Source of the DNA: JAWOJF01 sp046481785
GTDB lineage: Bacteria; Bacteroidota; Ignavibacteria; Ignavibacteriales; Ignavibacteriaceae
DNA length: 6,589 bases
Assembly: GCA_046481785.1 (NCBI GenBank)
Contig: JAWOJF010000123.1
Span: 1-6,589, forward strand
Direction: 5' to 3'
Position 1 is the first letter of the stretch, and every line of letters begins with the position of its first letter. The notes beneath the pieces are model-generated. The model did not search any database, was not told the origin of the DNA, and saw nothing but the letters and a program-made list of their open reading frames with translations. This document shows positions 1 to 5,899 of this stretch, in pieces. The position numbers and the translations under genes are program-made.

Positions 1-20
1 ACAGATACTTTATCAGTCAT
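1..20 (-). CDS. Start of a further downstream gene (partial, only six codons visible)
   Basis: The flippase stop TAA shares its last base with an ATG, giving a TAATG junction of the kind used for translational coupling. A GGAG sits on the minus strand at 28-25, four bases before this ATG. The visible codons read Met-Thr-Asp-Lys-Val-Ser and then run off the window. No family can be assigned from six residues. The position suggests the gene is co-transcribed with the flippase and could belong to the same glycan-export pathway, but that is inference. The call fails if the frame closes soon after the window edge. Confidence 0.5.
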
Positions 21-1486
21 TACACTCCGGTATTGGTTTTAAATAATCTTCGTTTAATAGAGTTAATTTCATCTTTATCAACAGCAAAAAGATAAATAAG
101 AATACAGAATAAAAACAACAGCATAACTTTATAAATAAACAGGAGATTATTATTGAAAAGTAATGCATAATATATACTGCCCACTACTAAAATAGAAGCA
201 AATATTTTAATTATCCTTGCGTTCTCATATTCAATCTTATAGAATTTCTGGGTCACTATATAATAACCTCCCGCCATGCTTAAGTAACTAAAAAGAGCCG
301 CATATGCAGCACCTATCATGCCTATAGCCGGAATTAGAATAAAATTGGAGGCTATACTTACTGCGGCCCCTATTCCTGTAATCAGGGGGACATACATACT
401 TTTTTCCTTTATATAAATACCTGCCGTAAACACAACATACATACCGTTAAAAAGATAACCAAACAATACAACCGGTACTACATATAAGCCGCTCCAGTAA
501 GCCGGGCCAATTATATGTATGCCAAATATTTCTATCTTAACCAGGTCGCTAATAAATAAGGAAAGGACTATAAGGATTATGCTTCCTGCCAGAGTAAAAT
601 AAGTAAGTACTTTTGAAAACATCTGCTTTGCATTTTCTTCCTTCGATTCCTGCATAAAAAACGGCTGCCATGCGTATTGAAACATATTTACAAAAAGCAT
701 CATTATTATGCCAAGTTTATGATTTGCCTGGTATATACCAACAGTAGTATAGTTTGTCAGGCTTTCCATAATGGGCCGGTCAATTAACTGTACGAGCATA
801 ACCGCCATACCCGCAGGAAAATAGGGCAGTCCGAATTTTAATAACCTCTTAAATAAACTAAAATGAAAAGAGAACTTCAGGTTCTTAATTATTAAAGGTA
901 TAAGAAGAATAAGTGATAACAAGGATGCGGCAAAGTTGCTGAAAAATGCAGCTTCTATTCCCCATTTTAATTTAAAAATCAGGAAGAGATTAAGCGCAAC
1001 ATTTAACAGTATATTTAGAGTTTTATATAGTGCAAATGTTTTTGCTTTTCTTTCCAGCCTTAATGTTATGAACGGAATGGCAGCCAGTGAATCCAGCATA
1101 AGGATAAGAATTGCATAATAAAGCAGATAGTAGTATTCACCGGGAATAGAAAAAACTGCGTTAATGGAACCGCTGAAAACAAATAAAATTAAACTTAACA
1201 GGATTGATGTACCAACCACAGAGAAAAAAGGCGTGGAGAAATTATCCTTTTTATCTCCTAATTCATTTGTAGAAGCAAATCTTATATAAGCAGAATCCAT
1301 CCCATATATATATATAATAGTCATTAACCCGATAAAGGCATATATGTTAGCCATTACACCGTAGGCTTCAGGAATAAAAACCTTAGTATAAACAGGAGTT
1401 AAAAGGAAGGTAAGAAACCGGCTTAGCATTGTGCTTATGCCGTATATTGCAGTATCTTTTGTAAGTTGCTTTAGTTTGTCAAACAT
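20..1486 (-). CDS. Wzx-like polysaccharide/lipid-linked oligosaccharide flippase (MOP superfamily)
   Basis: This 488-residue protein is strongly hydrophobic, with about 12-14 predicted membrane helices spread over its length. The number and size fit the polysaccharide biosynthesis flippases (Wzx/RfbX) of the MATE/MOP exporter superfamily. The N-terminus, with a short basic amphipathic stretch followed by a helix ending in TPVYTKVFIPEAYG (30-43), is typical of the family. A second-half GIYQANHKLG (250-259) followed by FQYAWQPFFMQ (269-279) matches the usual start of the C-terminal half. Such proteins move undecaprenyl-pyrophosphate-linked repeat units across the inner membrane; the substrate cannot be read from sequence. 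The ATG is preceded directly by an in-frame TAA, so the start cannot lie further upstream. The leader is AT-rich with no clear Shine-Dalgarno. Its stop overlaps the start of the next gene by one base. Teichoic-acid or peptidoglycan lipid flippases of the same superfamily are alternatives. Confidence 0.88.
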   Translation of the reverse strand: MFDKLKQLTKDTAIYGISTMLSRFLTFLLTPVYTKVFIPEAYGVMANIYAFIGLMTIIYIYGMDSAYIRFASTNELGDKKDNFSTPFFSVVGTSILLSLILFVFSGSINAVFSIPGEYYYLLYYAILILMLDSLAAIPFITLRLERKAKTFALYKTLNILLNVALNLFLIFKLKWGIEAAFFSNFAASLLSLILLIPLIIKNLKFSFHFSLFKRLLKFGLPYFPAGMAVMLVQLIDRPIMESLTNYTTVGIYQANHKLGIIMMLFVNMFQYAWQPFFMQESKEENAKQMFSKVLTYFTLAGSIILIVLSLFISDLVKIEIFGIHIIGPAYWSGLYVVPVVLFGYLFNGMYVVFTAGIYIKEKSMYVPLITGIGAAVSIASNFILIPAIGMIGAAYAALFSYLSMAGGYYIVTQKFYKIEYENARIIKIFASILVVGSIYYALLFNNNLLFIYKVMLLFLFCILIYLFAVDKDEINSIKRRLFKTNTGV

Positions 1487-1535
1487 TTATTTTAAATCAA
1501 AGCCAGGTATTAAATGACAAAATCAAATCAGTTAT

Positions 1536-1555
1536 AACTTAACTTTTGTTAAGTT
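1536..1555 (-). terminator. Small AT-rich hairpin at the nadC stop codon
   Basis: On the minus strand there is a perfect inverted repeat: 8-base arms AACTTAAC and GTTAAGTT around an AAAA loop, with the nadC TAA inside the first arm. Only two of eight pairs are G-C and no T-run follows, so it is a weak terminator at best. It could instead attenuate transcription into the flippase gene or protect the 3' end of a processed message. The symmetry is seen directly; any function is inference. Confidence 0.3.
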
Positions 1556-2388
1556 TCAATATCAAGCGATATATCAAGTGCTTTTACACTATGGGTTAAT
1601 GCACCAACAGAAATAAAATCCACTCCAGTTTCAGCAATTTCTTTAACAGTACTAAAATCCACTCCGCCGGAAGCTTCAACAGCACATTTTCCATTAATTA
1701 ATTCAACTGCCTTTTTCATATCTGAAGTATTAAAATTATCCAGCATTATAACATCTACATCAGTGGCAAGAGCTTCTTCCACCTCAGCAAGATTTTTTGT
1801 TTCTACTTCAATTTTATAATCCAGGTTCTTCTTCGTTCTGAACTCTTTGCATGCGGCTACTGCCTTAGTAATTGAACCCGCAACAGCGATATGATTATCC
1901 TTAATAAGGAACATATCATACAGCCCAATCCGGTGGTTTGAACATCCGCCTAGTTTTACAGCAAGTTTATCAAACATGCGTAACCCGGGAACAGTTTTCC
2001 GGGTATCAATTATTTTTGCTTTAGTATGTTTTACCTTTTCCTGGTATAGATCAGCGGCGGTAGCTATACCACTCATTCTCTGTAGAAAATTTAATGCAGT
2101 TCTTTCAACCGAAAGGATAGAAATTGCTTTGCCATTTACTTCAGCGGCTATCTCTCCGCTGGTAACAGGATCGCCGTCTTTTTTATTTGCTGTAAAGGTT
2201 AAATCTGCATCATAAAGTTTAAAGCATTTTTCAGTTATCTCCAGGCCTGCAATAATACCATCCTGTTTTACCAGAAATTTCCCGGTGGCATTTATATCGG
2301 CAGAAATAGTTGCAAGTGATGTAATATCACCGCTTTTAATATCTTCCTGCAAAGCATTCTTTATTATGTCATCGGTTATTATAAGCAT
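1549..2388 (-). CDS. nadC: Nicotinate-nucleotide pyrophosphorylase (carboxylating), quinolinate phosphoribosyltransferase
   Basis: This cytosolic enzyme converts quinolinate and PRPP to nicotinate mononucleotide, CO2 and pyrophosphate, the third step of de novo NAD synthesis. At 279 residues it has normal NadC length. The N-terminal domain opens with ALQEDIKSGDITS, the usual family start. The catalytic barrel carries IDTRKTVPGLR, then GGCSNHRIGLYDMFLIKDNH, which supplies the Arg, His, Arg and Lys residues that bind the substrate carboxylates and phosphates. It is followed by IEVET, IMLDN, EASGGV and SVGALTHS, the acidic metal/ribose-binding and phosphate-binding loops. All key residues appear intact. 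The ATG lies 16 bases after the thioesterase stop, with only a purine-rich AAAAGAA upstream. No nadA or nadB is visible, so the pathway is not clustered here. The thioesterase upstream is probably co-transcribed, but no biochemical link is evident. Confidence 0.97.
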   Translation of the reverse strand: MLIITDDIIKNALQEDIKSGDITSLATISADINATGKFLVKQDGIIAGLEITEKCFKLYDADLTFTANKKDGDPVTSGEIAAEVNGKAISILSVERTALNFLQRMSGIATAADLYQEKVKHTKAKIIDTRKTVPGLRMFDKLAVKLGGCSNHRIGLYDMFLIKDNHIAVAGSITKAVAACKEFRTKKNLDYKIEVETKNLAEVEEALATDVDVIMLDNFNTSDMKKAVELINGKCAVEASGGVDFSTVKEIAETGVDFISVGALTHSVKALDISLDIET

Positions 2389-2404
2389 ATTATTCTTTTA
2401 CTTT

Positions 2405-2812
2405 TCAAAAAAATTGTTTCATAGCATCCACAAAAAATCCGGGCGGGCGGACAGCCTTTTTTGTTTTGGCATTGATAAAAACAAGTTCAATATAACCCTC
2501 GGCAATTACCACTTTTCTTTCTTTACTAATTATTGTATGATCTATATGTACTTTCAGCGATGGCATGTTTTCCACCCGTGTCTCAATAATTAATACTTCA
2601 TCATATTGAGCCGGACTTACATATTTAACAAAAGCCTCCAGTACCGGCATATTATAGCCGCTTTCTTCAATCTTCCTATAAGTAAGATTATTATCCCGCA
2701 TCATTTCTGTTCTGCCTACCTCAAAATACTCAAAGTATTTTCCGTTATATACAAACTGCATCTGGTCTGTATCGGCATAACGTACACGGATTTCAGTTTG
2801 GTGTTTAAGCAA
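2405..2812 (-). CDS. Acyl-CoA thioesterase, hotdog fold, YbgC/4-hydroxybenzoyl-CoA thioesterase-like
   Basis: This 135-residue protein has the length and layout of a single hotdog domain. The diagnostic segment is RYADTDQMQFVYNGKYFEYF (11-30) followed by EVGRTEMMR. Asp16 aligns with the catalytic aspartate of YbgC/4HBT enzymes, and Asn23 stands where many members have His. The central helix is followed by beta-strands carrying VKYVSPAQYDEVLIIETRV, and the C-terminus holds the usual strand plus RPPGFF. It probably hydrolyses an acyl-CoA or acyl-ACP thioester in the cytosol; chain length and substrate are not predictable. The start is a TTG: an in-frame TAA lies six codons upstream, no ATG or GTG intervenes, and AAGG sits eight bases before it. 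A later start would remove the catalytic motif. The gene precedes nadC by 16 bases. Unlike classic ybgC it is not next to tol-pal genes. Confidence 0.88.
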   Translation of the reverse strand: MLKHQTEIRVRYADTDQMQFVYNGKYFEYFEVGRTEMMRDNNLTYRKIEESGYNMPVLEAFVKYVSPAQYDEVLIIETRVENMPSLKVHIDHTIISKERKVVIAEGYIELVFINAKTKKAVRPPGFFVDAMKQFF

Positions 2813-2824
2813 TGTCTGAACCTT
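2810..2824 (-). promoter_or_regulatory. Ribosome binding site and TTG start of the thioesterase gene
   Basis: AAGG at 2824-2821 on the minus strand is followed by eight bases and then TTG at 2812-2810. This is the only usable initiator between the upstream in-frame stop (2830-2828) and the catalytic motif. The AAGG lies inside the short repeat described for this gap, so the repeat may supply the translation signal. Confidence 0.6.
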
Positions 2825-2856
2825 GATTTACAGGATTAAAGGATTTGCAGGATAAT
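2813..2856. repeat. Short intergenic repeat with two imperfect GATTTRCAGGAT units
   Basis: On the plus strand GATTTACAGGAT (2825-2836) and GATTTGCAGGAT (2842-2853) differ at one base and are offset by 17 bases, joined by TAAAG. They are preceded by TGTCTGAACCTT. The internal duplication is visible directly. From memory, unverified, very similar TCTGAACC...GATTTACAGGATTAAAGGATTT sequences occur as dispersed intergenic repeats in Bacteroidota-related genomes. Only one copy is present in this window, so its dispersed nature cannot be shown here. One end abuts the thioesterase start codon. No transposase or terminal inverted repeats accompany it. Confidence 0.5.
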
Positions 2857-2954
2857 TACCCCGCGATTGAGAAAATAATCGTCATACAAAGTTATAAAAA
2901 AGGAAGGAGAAATGATTCAGGAAATGATTTGGCGATTAATTTTTATAAATATCA
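2857..2954. other. Remainder of the 142-base gap between accA and the thioesterase gene
   Basis: This stretch holds no convincing gene. It contains a 9-base direct repeat GAAATGATT at 2909-2917 and 2921-2929 on the plus strand (12-base period), a purine tract at 2895-2912 and a possible promoter element at 2887-2894. A weak CGATT/AATCG inverted repeat lies near 2868-2885. I see no strong intrinsic terminator after accA, so readthrough into the thioesterase gene is possible. Confidence 0.5.
2887..2894 (-). promoter_or_regulatory. Possible Bacteroidota-type -7 promoter element
   Basis: The minus strand reads TAACTTTG, an exact match to the TAnnTTTG -7 consensus described for the primary sigma factor of Bacteroidota. 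It would start a transcript near 2880, giving a leader of roughly 65-70 bases before the thioesterase TTG. No good TTTG -33 element lies at the expected distance upstream, and an 8-base match with four fixed T/G positions arises by chance in AT-rich DNA. The call is therefore tentative. Confidence 0.3.
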
Positions 2955-3905
2955 TTATTCTGTAAACGAACCCATCTTACCAAATTTTTCCAGGCGGTTT
3001 TCAATAAGTTTGTCCGGTTTTATTTTTATAAGCTGGGCCAGCTCCTCTTTAATGGCAGCTTTAACAAGGCCAGCAGCTTCCTTATGATCTTTATGAGCTC
3101 CGCCTAAAGGTTCAGGCACTATCCTGTCGATGATCTTCTGTTCAAGCAGATCGGGAGCAGTAAGCTTTAACGCCTCAGCGGCCTGCTCTTTATAATCCCA
3201 GCTCCGCCATAAAATACTTGAGCAGGATTCGGGGCTAATAACAGAATACCAGCAGTTTTCCAGCATCAGGATTCTATCGCCCACTCCTATACCCAATGCA
3301 CCGCCACTGGCACCTTCACCAATAATCATTACAAGTATAGGAACACGGAGTCTGCTCATTTCAAAAAGGTTCCTGGCAATAGCTTCAGCCTGTCCTCTCT
3401 CCTCAGCTTCAATTCCGGGATATGCGCCGGGAGTATCAATCATTGTAATAACAGGTTTGTTAAATTTTTCGGCAAGCTTCATTAAACGCAGGGCTTTCCG
3501 GTAACCTTCCGGGTTAGGCATACCAAAGTTTCTATAGACGTTCGTTTTTGTATCGCGCCCCTTTTGATGGCCGATAATCATAACCTTATATTCATCAATA
3601 GATGCAAAGCCGCCAACAATGGCTTTATCATCTTTAACATGCCTGTCACCATGAAGCTCAATAAAATTAGTGGTAATATTATAAATATAATCAAGAGTAA
3701 AAGGTCTGTCGGGATGCCTTGCAAGCTGTACTCTTTGCCAGCGGGTCAAATCTTTATATAAGCTTTCTTTCAACTGTCTAACCTTTTTCTCAATCTTTAT
3801 AATTTCTTTTTCAATATCTAAACTCCCCGAGTATTTACGCATTTCCATAAGTTTCGCTTCAAGTTCAAAAACAGGCTTCTCAAAATCTAAAATTGTCTTT
3901 GCCAT
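2955..3905 (-). CDS. accA: Acetyl-CoA carboxylase, carboxyltransferase subunit alpha
   Basis: AccA pairs with AccD to move the carboxyl group from carboxybiotin on AccB to acetyl-CoA, forming malonyl-CoA for fatty acid synthesis. The 316-residue length is normal for AccA. Residues about 10-50 form the charged N-terminal helical region. LARHPDRPFTLDYI (61-74) and ELHGDRHVKDD (83-93) are family signatures. IDTPGAYPGIEAEERGQ (156-172) and GEGASGGALGIGVGDR (196-211) form the crotonase-like oxyanion and acyl-CoA site, followed by SPESCSSILW (224-233). All appear intact. The ATG falls two bases after the previous stop and lacks a strong Shine-Dalgarno of its own, which points to translational coupling with the glycosyltransferase upstream. 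No accD, accB or accC is in the window, so the complex is encoded in scattered loci as in many bacteria. There is no AccD zinc domain, so this is not an AccAD fusion. Confidence 0.97.
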   Translation of the reverse strand: MAKTILDFEKPVFELEAKLMEMRKYSGSLDIEKEIIKIEKKVRQLKESLYKDLTRWQRVQLARHPDRPFTLDYIYNITTNFIELHGDRHVKDDKAIVGGFASIDEYKVMIIGHQKGRDTKTNVYRNFGMPNPEGYRKALRLMKLAEKFNKPVITMIDTPGAYPGIEAEERGQAEAIARNLFEMSRLRVPILVMIIGEGASGGALGIGVGDRILMLENCWYSVISPESCSSILWRSWDYKEQAAEALKLTAPDLLEQKIIDRIVPEPLGGAHKDHKEAAGLVKAAIKEELAQLIKIKPDKLIENRLEKFGKMGSFTE

Positions 3906-3907
3906 AA

Positions 3908-5887
3908 CTATGATTTATTCCACATTTTATTAAGAGATTTACCAAGAATTTCGAGGTCCAGCCATATATTTTGATTTTTAGCATAAAAGATATCCAGCTT
4001 TCCTGTTTCTTCTCCTTCGCTGTTTTCAATAAACCACAGCCCTGTTAAGCCCCTTTTGCCTAAATATAAATTTTTTACTTCAGACGGGTCCCTGGGGCCC
4101 ACGAAGCTGACCTTCCCCGTGAAAATTAATGGTACGTTAAGTATGAATTCTATAAACCGGGATTTTTTTCTTCCCGGCAAACTGATTAAATATATAAAAG
4201 GATACACCAAAAACAAAACAAAGAAGGCAAGGCTGTAATCAAAAAGCCCCTTTGTAAACTTAAAAACAGGATTTGAGATGTTATATTTTATCTCTATTAT
4301 AGATAAATCATCAAGTATTGAAACAGATGTTTTGCCAACCAGGAAATCCATATTGTTTCCAACTAATTTAAATTCAACATTTTCATCCTGTAAAGAAGCT
4401 ACAATTGACATCATCTGGTTGTATGAAATTTCATCTGAAGGGAAAATCACTTCGGTTATTTTTTTATCTTTTATAACCTTGCTTATATTCTCAATATTTC
4501 CGACAACCTCAAAACCTTCAATATTTTTTCCAACATCTTTATTTGATAAAGAAATCAGCCCGGTTACTGAATGAATATCTGTATGTTTGGTTTTTAATTT
4601 TACGGCTATATTAATTGCCGGCGAGTTAATCCCAACAACAATCGTCTTCTTCCTTGCAGATTCCTGGTATTGATTGCCAACCTTAAAAAAGAGTTTTAGA
4701 ATAAACCGCCACAAAAACAAACTGAAGAAGAGAAATATATAGGTTATTAATAAAACAGCACGGCTGTATGCAAAATCTTTGAAAAAGAAAGTGAGGGAAG
4801 AAAGAATAAAGAAACTGATTATTATTGAAGCGAATACTCTTAAAACCGAAAGATAATTCTTTTTATATGCTCCAAGCGAAGCGGAAACTAATATGTGAAT
4901 AATGGCAGGTGTTGTATAAATAACCGGAAGGCTATACTCCGGAAATCCCTGCCAGTTTGTATAGGATTGATAGACATCCCCTGCTATTTTTAACGCAAGG
5001 TTAAAGAAGAGAAAGTCTAAGATAACAGACAGCACTATTAACTTCCTTTTACCAATGAAGGCAAAGAATTTTCTAAGTACAATAGCAGACTGCAGAATTA
5101 TCTCTACAAGCAATGAGCTTGATAAATGTTTTTTTACAAATAAATGCATTGCATTATAAAAAACCTTTGTTTCATCAAAGCTGCTGCGTTTGGTGCTTTC
5201 TCCTTTATAATGAATTATTTGCGTTGAATGGACATAATATACTTTGTAACCGGCTTTTTGGATCCTGTAACATAAATCAAGATCTTCACCATACATAAAA
5301 AACTGTTCATCAAGGCCGCCAACCTTTTCATAAACTGTCCGCGGGAACATCATAAATGAACCGGAAATGGCGTCTACTTCGTAGGTTTTATTTTCATCCA
5401 GGTAAGTTAAGTTGTACCGTGCAAACAACCTGTTCTTAGGGAAAAAAGAACTTAACCCGGTTACTTTACAGAATGATGTCCATGGCCCCGGGAAACTTCT
5501 TCTGCAGGCAAGCTGTAATGTTCCGTCAGGATTTAAAATCTTACACCCTGCCAGACCCGCTTCATTTGTCTGCTCAAAAAAATCTATCATCTTTTCAAAT
5601 GTATCTTCGCGGACAAGTGTATCGGGGTTTAGTAACAGTATATACTTCCCCTTCGCTTCCTTTAAACCGATATTATTGGCTTTACTAAAACCAAGATTAT
5701 CTTTATTGACGATAAGTTTGATTTCAGGAAATTTTTCCTGTAGGAATTCAACGCTCCCATCATCCGAAGCATTATCAACAACAATAATTTCACAGGAAAT
5801 ATTTTGCGAAGCCTTGTATACAGAATGGATTAAGTTCTGAAGGAATTCTTTAACATTATAATTGACTATAATTATAGAAAGATCCAA
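3908..5887 (-). CDS. Membrane-anchored GT2 glycosyltransferase fused to a degenerate polytopic phosphoglycosyltransferase-like region
   Basis: Residues 1-230 are a GT-A, family 2 domain of the rhamnosyltransferase/WbbL type: IIIVNYNV at the start, VVDNASDDGS (36-45), NPDT (87-90), SGSFMMFPR (175-183), then GGLDEQFFMYGEDLDLCYR (190-208). It should transfer a sugar from a nucleotide donor. Residues about 282-400 hold four membrane helices, and 413-515 resemble the Rossmann-like CoA_binding_3 domain. A further hydrophobic segment spans 546-570 and a C-terminal piece has SFVGPRD (594-600), KRGLTGLW (611-618) and YAKNQNIWLDLEILGKSL. This order matches WcaJ/WbaP-type phosphoglycosyltransferases. 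However, the stretch between the last hydrophobic segment and VGPR is about 25 residues, much shorter than the family norm. The FRTM segment and the Asp-Glu dyad (LDELPQL) are not recognisable, and VGPRP has become VGPRD. Most likely an active GT2 on an inactive or repurposed membrane scaffold. The TTG start is supported by a Shine-Dalgarno match. Confidence 0.85.
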   Translation of the reverse strand: MDLSIIIVNYNVKEFLQNLIHSVYKASQNISCEIIVVDNASDDGSVEFLQEKFPEIKLIVNKDNLGFSKANNIGLKEAKGKYILLLNPDTLVREDTFEKMIDFFEQTNEAGLAGCKILNPDGTLQLACRRSFPGPWTSFCKVTGLSSFFPKNRLFARYNLTYLDENKTYEVDAISGSFMMFPRTVYEKVGGLDEQFFMYGEDLDLCYRIQKAGYKVYYVHSTQIIHYKGESTKRSSFDETKVFYNAMHLFVKKHLSSSLLVEIILQSAIVLRKFFAFIGKRKLIVLSVILDFLFFNLALKIAGDVYQSYTNWQGFPEYSLPVIYTTPAIIHILVSASLGAYKKNYLSVLRVFASIIISFFILSSLTFFFKDFAYSRAVLLITYIFLFFSLFLWRFILKLFFKVGNQYQESARKKTIVVGINSPAINIAVKLKTKHTDIHSVTGLISLSNKDVGKNIEGFEVVGNIENISKVIKDKKITEVIFPSDEISYNQMMSIVASLQDENVEFKLVGNNMDFLVGKTSVSILDDLSIIEIKYNISNPVFKFTKGLFDYSLAFFVLFLVYPFIYLISLPGRKKSRFIEFILNVPLIFTGKVSFVGPRDPSEVKNLYLGKRGLTGLWFIENSEGEETGKLDIFYAKNQNIWLDLEILGKSLNKMWNKS

Positions 5888-5896
5888 AATATCACC
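5885..5896 (-). promoter_or_regulatory. Shine-Dalgarno match and TTG start of the GT2 fusion gene
   Basis: The minus strand has GGTGAT at 5896-5891, matching the 3' part of the extended AGGAGGTGAT consensus, then three bases and TTG at 5887-5885. The preceding gene ends with an in-frame TAA at 5902-5900. Between that stop and the TTG are only the codons ATT, GGT, GAT and ATT. TTG is therefore the only ordinary initiator that keeps the IIIVNYN strand of the GT-A fold. Confidence 0.6.
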
Positions 5897-5899
5897 AAT

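Noticed and set aside
1487..1548. Sigma-70-like or TTTG/TAnnTTTG promoter before the flippase
   Set aside because: Candidate boxes such as TTGTCA with TAAAAT are about 20 bases apart, and TGGCTTTG mismatches the -7 consensus. The region is too AT-rich for these to be meaningful.
2813..2954. Insertion sequence or CRISPR remnant in the accA-thioesterase gap
   Set aside because: There are only two imperfect 12-base units, no spacers of regular length, no terminal inverted repeats and no transposase.
2912..2965. Plus-strand 17-codon frame with a strong AAGGAAGGAG sequence just before its ATG
   Set aside because: The product would be a tiny hydrophobic peptide overlapping the accA stop, and the purine tract is common in AT-rich gaps. 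There is no promoter or conservation evidence.
2845..3087. Plus-strand frame of 80 codons running from the gap into accA
   Set aside because: Its second half is antisense to the conserved accA coding sequence and its first half is repeat and gap DNA. It has no recognisable domain.
5412..5840. Plus-strand frame of 142 codons opposite the GT2 domain
   Set aside because: It lies entirely antisense to conserved GT2 motifs and has no ribosome binding site or domain-like sequence.
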